DNA of 64,000 bases from Paenibacillus chondroitinus NBRC 15376 (GTDB taxonomy: Bacteria; Bacillota; Bacilli; Paenibacillales; NBRC-103111): contig NZ_BILW01000024.1 of assembly GCF_004000765.1 (NCBI RefSeq), positions 43,658 through 107,657 of the forward strand, read 5' to 3'. Positions 61,746 through 64,000 of the stretch are shown piece by piece. Below the pieces are notes generated by a model, which saw only the letters and a list, made by a program, of their open reading frames with translations, had not been told where the DNA came from and made no database searches. Positions within the stretch are counted from its first letter, which is position 1; each line of letters begins with the position of its first letter. A program made the position numbers and the translations under genes.

Positions 61746-62924
61746 TTATTCGTAGTTTAGTTTAAGCTTGCCTGCGGCTTGTTTGGCCAGACTGCGTGCT
61801 TCCTCAACAGATTCCCCGCTGCTGAGCGCAACTGCCATGCGGCGGCCGACTTTCGTCTCCGGCTTGCCAAAGACGCGAACTTGCGTATTCGGAACGGACA
61901 ACGCTTCTTCTAGCCCGCTGATTGTATATTCCACTTGCTCGCGATCTGCCTTGAGCGTGTAGCTTGCCCCTGGCGTTAATAAGCGAATGCCCGTGATCGG
62001 CAATCCAAGAATCGCTCTCGCGTGCAGAGCAAATTCACTCAAATCCTGTGTCGCCATGGTAACCATCCCCGTGTCATGCGGACGAGGCGATACCTCACTG
62101 AAGTACACGCCATCTTTGGTCAAAAATAGCTCAACGCCATAAAGGCCGTAGCCGCCAAGTGCGTCTGTAATCGTTTTGGCCATATGCTGCGCATCAAGAA
62201 TTTGCTGCTCCGTCATGGCGTGCGGCTGCCAGGATTCGATGTAGTCCCCGTCTTTTTGGATGTGGCCGATGGGCTCACAATAGGTCGTTCCAGAAACAGA
62301 GCGAACAGTTAGCAACGTGATTTCAGACTCAAAATGAATGAATTCTTCAACAATGACGCGAGCGTTTTTGGCACGTCCGCCCTCCATGGCAATGTTCCAT
62401 GATTGTTCCACATTATCAGGCGTGCGGCACACACTTTGACCTTTGCCCGAGGAGCTCATGATCGGCTTAATAACGCAAGGCGTCCCGATTTCTGCAACGG
62501 CAGCATGCAGTTCTTCAAGGCTGTTGGCAAAAGCATACTTGGCTGTTCTCAGTTCCAATGTTTCGGAGGCAAGACGGCGAATGCCTTCCCGGTCCATCGT
62601 TAATCGAGAGGCTGTTGCTGTTGGGATTACCCGGTAACCTTCTTTCTCAAGTTCTACAAGCTCAGGTGTAGCAATGGCTTCAATTTCAGGTACGATCAGA
62701 TCCGGCCGCTCTTGCTCAATCAATGCCCTAAGCTGTTCCCCGTCCAACATATTGATGACATGGCTGCGATGTGCGACTTGCATAGCCGGAGCATGCGCGT
62801 AACGATCCACGGCAATAGTCTCAATCCCCAAGCGCTGTGCTTCGATGACAACTTCCTTCCCGAGCTCTCCTGATCCCAGCAGCATGATTTTCTTTGCTTT
62901 GTTTGATAATGGTGCACCGTACAT
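61746..62924 (-). CDS. purT: Formate-dependent phosphoribosylglycinamide formyltransferase
   Basis: 392 residues, standard PurT length. ATP-grasp enzyme: N-terminal IMLLGSGELGKEVVIEAQR, central MSSSGKGQSVCR lysine loop, EEFIHFESEITLLTVR, FSEVSPRPHDTGMVTM near residue 285. Makes formyl-GAR from formate and ATP in purine synthesis, bypassing folate. AAGGGGGAAA upstream of the ATG. It lies outside any pur operon. Confidence 0.95.
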   Translation of the reverse strand: MYGAPLSNKAKKIMLLGSGELGKEVVIEAQRLGIETIAVDRYAHAPAMQVAHRSHVINMLDGEQLRALIEQERPDLIVPEIEAIATPELVELEKEGYRVIPTATASRLTMDREGIRRLASETLELRTAKYAFANSLEELHAAVAEIGTPCVIKPIMSSSGKGQSVCRTPDNVEQSWNIAMEGGRAKNARVIVEEFIHFESEITLLTVRSVSGTTYCEPIGHIQKDGDYIESWQPHAMTEQQILDAQHMAKTITDALGGYGLYGVELFLTKDGVYFSEVSPRPHDTGMVTMATQDLSEFALHARAILGLPITGIRLLTPGASYTLKADREQVEYTISGLEEALSVPNTQVRVFGKPETKVGRRMAVALSSGESVEEARSLAKQAAGKLKLNYE

Positions 62925-63076
62925 GAAATGATTTCCCCCTTAATGTTTTTCCCAACGGAAGTAAACTTATAACAAATGGCTATGTATGTAAGTAAACATA
63001 ACAAGAATGGCATAAACAGGGTAATTCGCCAGCTATCCCAAGCAAATACCCTGATCTATTGTAAAGGATTTCGACA

Positions 63077-64000
63077 TTAAAAGATAGATTTCAGCAAAAG
63101 TTTGCGTAAAATCGGCACGAGCTGCTCGGTTAATTCCTCCACACGCGGGACAACTATACTGCTCCGCCCATACATGTTGCGCATGGCGGCACGTTCGGTT
63201 TCATGGACGGTTCCACCACTCGCTAAAAAGATGGAGATGACTTCGATCCCCAGTCTGCGTGCTCTCATTACAGCCTCGTAGGTATCCAGAATGCCTACGT
63301 CGTTATAATTCGCTGCGGACGGCTCCCCATCCGAGAATACCAAGAGGATGCGCTGCCGCTCAGCACGCCGCAGCAAGCGCTCTGTCATGCAGCGGATCGC
63401 GAAGCCGTCGCGATTGTCCTGCTGCGGCTCGAGCTGCATGAGAGCCGCGCCGCTTCCAGGAACGAGCGAGGAGCCGAAGTCCACGGCAACCTGGAACAGG
63501 TTGGGCGCTTCGTGCTCCGTCACGCGGTCCGCGTCCTCCCAGAATCCCACGATTTCGTGGGGGATTCGCAAGGACTGAAGGGTCTCGTGAAATAACACGA
63601 GTCCCAGTTTGGTTTCGTCCATTTTGTCATACATGGACGCGGAGCAGTCGACGAGCAGCGCGAATGCGGCGTCGAGCTGCGGGATCGGTGCGCGCTTCTT
63701 ATAGAAGAGGCGCGGCATCTCTTGCGTGAAGGCTCGCGTCAGCCGCTTATCGAGCCGCCCGAACAGCCGATCGCCGCGCGGGGCGATCCGCTTCTGCTCC
63801 AGCGTGCGCCGAATCGCACGCTGCAAGGGCTTCGCGAGCGGCGCAGCGCGCTCGCTCAGGCGCCTGAAGGCGGCCTCCTGCGCAGCAGTTGGCCGCTCAG
63901 TCGCCAGCCAAGTCGCCGTCGCGAACGCGGCGACTGCCCCCTCTCCGTGCCCCGTGGCAGCGGGCACGGCAGCCTGCTCGCGCCGCTCGCCGGAGGCGGC
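63077..64000 (-). CDS. VWA-domain protein (CobT/NorD-like), 5' end outside the window
   Basis: 308 codons visible; the frame stays open to the right edge, so the true start lies beyond 64000 (a GTG at 63967 is internal). VWA MIDAS DCSASMYDKMDE, then GSSLVPGSGAAL, LVFSDGEPSAANYND and a C-terminal region ending RKLLLKSIF. The N-terminal visible part is Arg/Ala-rich. Resembles VWA subunits that pair with MoxR ATPases, such as CobT or NorD. The 5' half is strongly GC-rich compared with its surroundings. Confidence 0.85.
   Translation of the reverse strand, partial: AASGERREQAAVPAATGHGEGAVAAFATATWLATERPTAAQEAAFRRLSERAAPLAKPLQRAIRRTLEQKRIAPRGDRLFGRLDKRLTRAFTQEMPRLFYKKRAPIPQLDAAFALLVDCSASMYDKMDETKLGLVLFHETLQSLRIPHEIVGFWEDADRVTEHEAPNLFQVAVDFGSSLVPGSGAALMQLEPQQDNRDGFAIRCMTERLLRRAERQRILLVFSDGEPSAANYNDVGILDTYEAVMRARRLGIEVISIFLASGGTVHETERAAMRNMYGRSSIVVPRVEELTEQLVPILRKLLLKSIF

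Overview
The window looks like the chromosome of a Paenibacillus-type endospore former (Firmicutes, Paenibacillaceae). This rests on gene content: a Bacillus-style fatty-acid regulon with a FadR box, the bacilliredoxin YtxJ, YvyF, YezD, an exosporium-type BclA C-terminal domain, a YheC/YheD spore-coat ATP-grasp remnant, strong AGGAGG ribosome sites and frequent TTG/GTG starts. I saw no rRNA, tRNA, CRISPR array, phage or insertion sequence. Two genes run off the ends: an M3 peptidase on the left and a VWA protein on the right.

Layout. 1-4.0 kb: M3 peptidase, then topB-ung. 4.1-10.6 kb: a spore-surface/glycosylation island with a BclA C-terminal domain protein, a small partner resembling the N-terminal domain of collagen-like spore proteins, four family-2 glycosyltransferases (several with TPR tails) and a decayed YheC/YheD gene. 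10.8-14.5 kb: a phosphodiesterase and a MoxR ATPase/VWA pair, followed by a 775-bp gene-poor gap holding four helically phased 17-bp palindromes. 15.3-18.0 kb: yvyF, MOSC protein, PIG-L deacetylase, an orphan anticodon-binding-like protein behind what looks like a complete leader-peptide attenuator, and glutathione peroxidase. 18.2-31.7 kb: housekeeping and accessory genes (HelD, two DegV, SDR, hemolysin III, GDSL lipase, M20 peptidase, MFS and EamA transporters, YtxJ, Tat-exported phosphoesterase, PucR regulator).

31.9-44.3 kb: an almost complete beta-oxidation locus. One strand carries fadF-fadN-fadA-fadE-acyl-CoA ligase-thioesterase; the other carries fadR-etfB-etfA. A consensus FadR operator and a CcpA cre site lie between the divergent arms. 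Fatty acids are activated by the ligase, oxidised by FadE/FadN/FadA, and the electrons leave through EtfAB to the membrane Fe-S protein FadF. A 175-bp palindromic element follows etfA.

44.6-49.2 kb: ester cyclase-like protein, secreted epoxide-hydrolase-like protein, iron alcohol dehydrogenase, a leaderless ArsR regulator and a lysophospholipase-like hydrolase. 49.3-59.8 kb: a sulfur island with a hydrolase-YezD operon, an SsuABC-type sulfonate transporter interleaved with an AprA/AprB-like flavoprotein-ferredoxin pair and a DUF4395 membrane protein, and divergently a CysT-CysW-CysA-Sbp sulfate transporter. All three promoters share the motif TCCGA-N10-ATGA, implying one sulfur regulon (probably CymR-like). 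59.9-64 kb: AIM24 protein, small membrane protein, acyl-CoA thioesterase, PurT and the truncated VWA protein.

Most interesting candidates: the attenuator-controlled anticodon-binding-domain operon (16.2-17.5 kb), the sulfonate transporter with APS-reductase-like redox pair (50.5-55.8 kb), and the phased palindrome array (14.69-14.87 kb).
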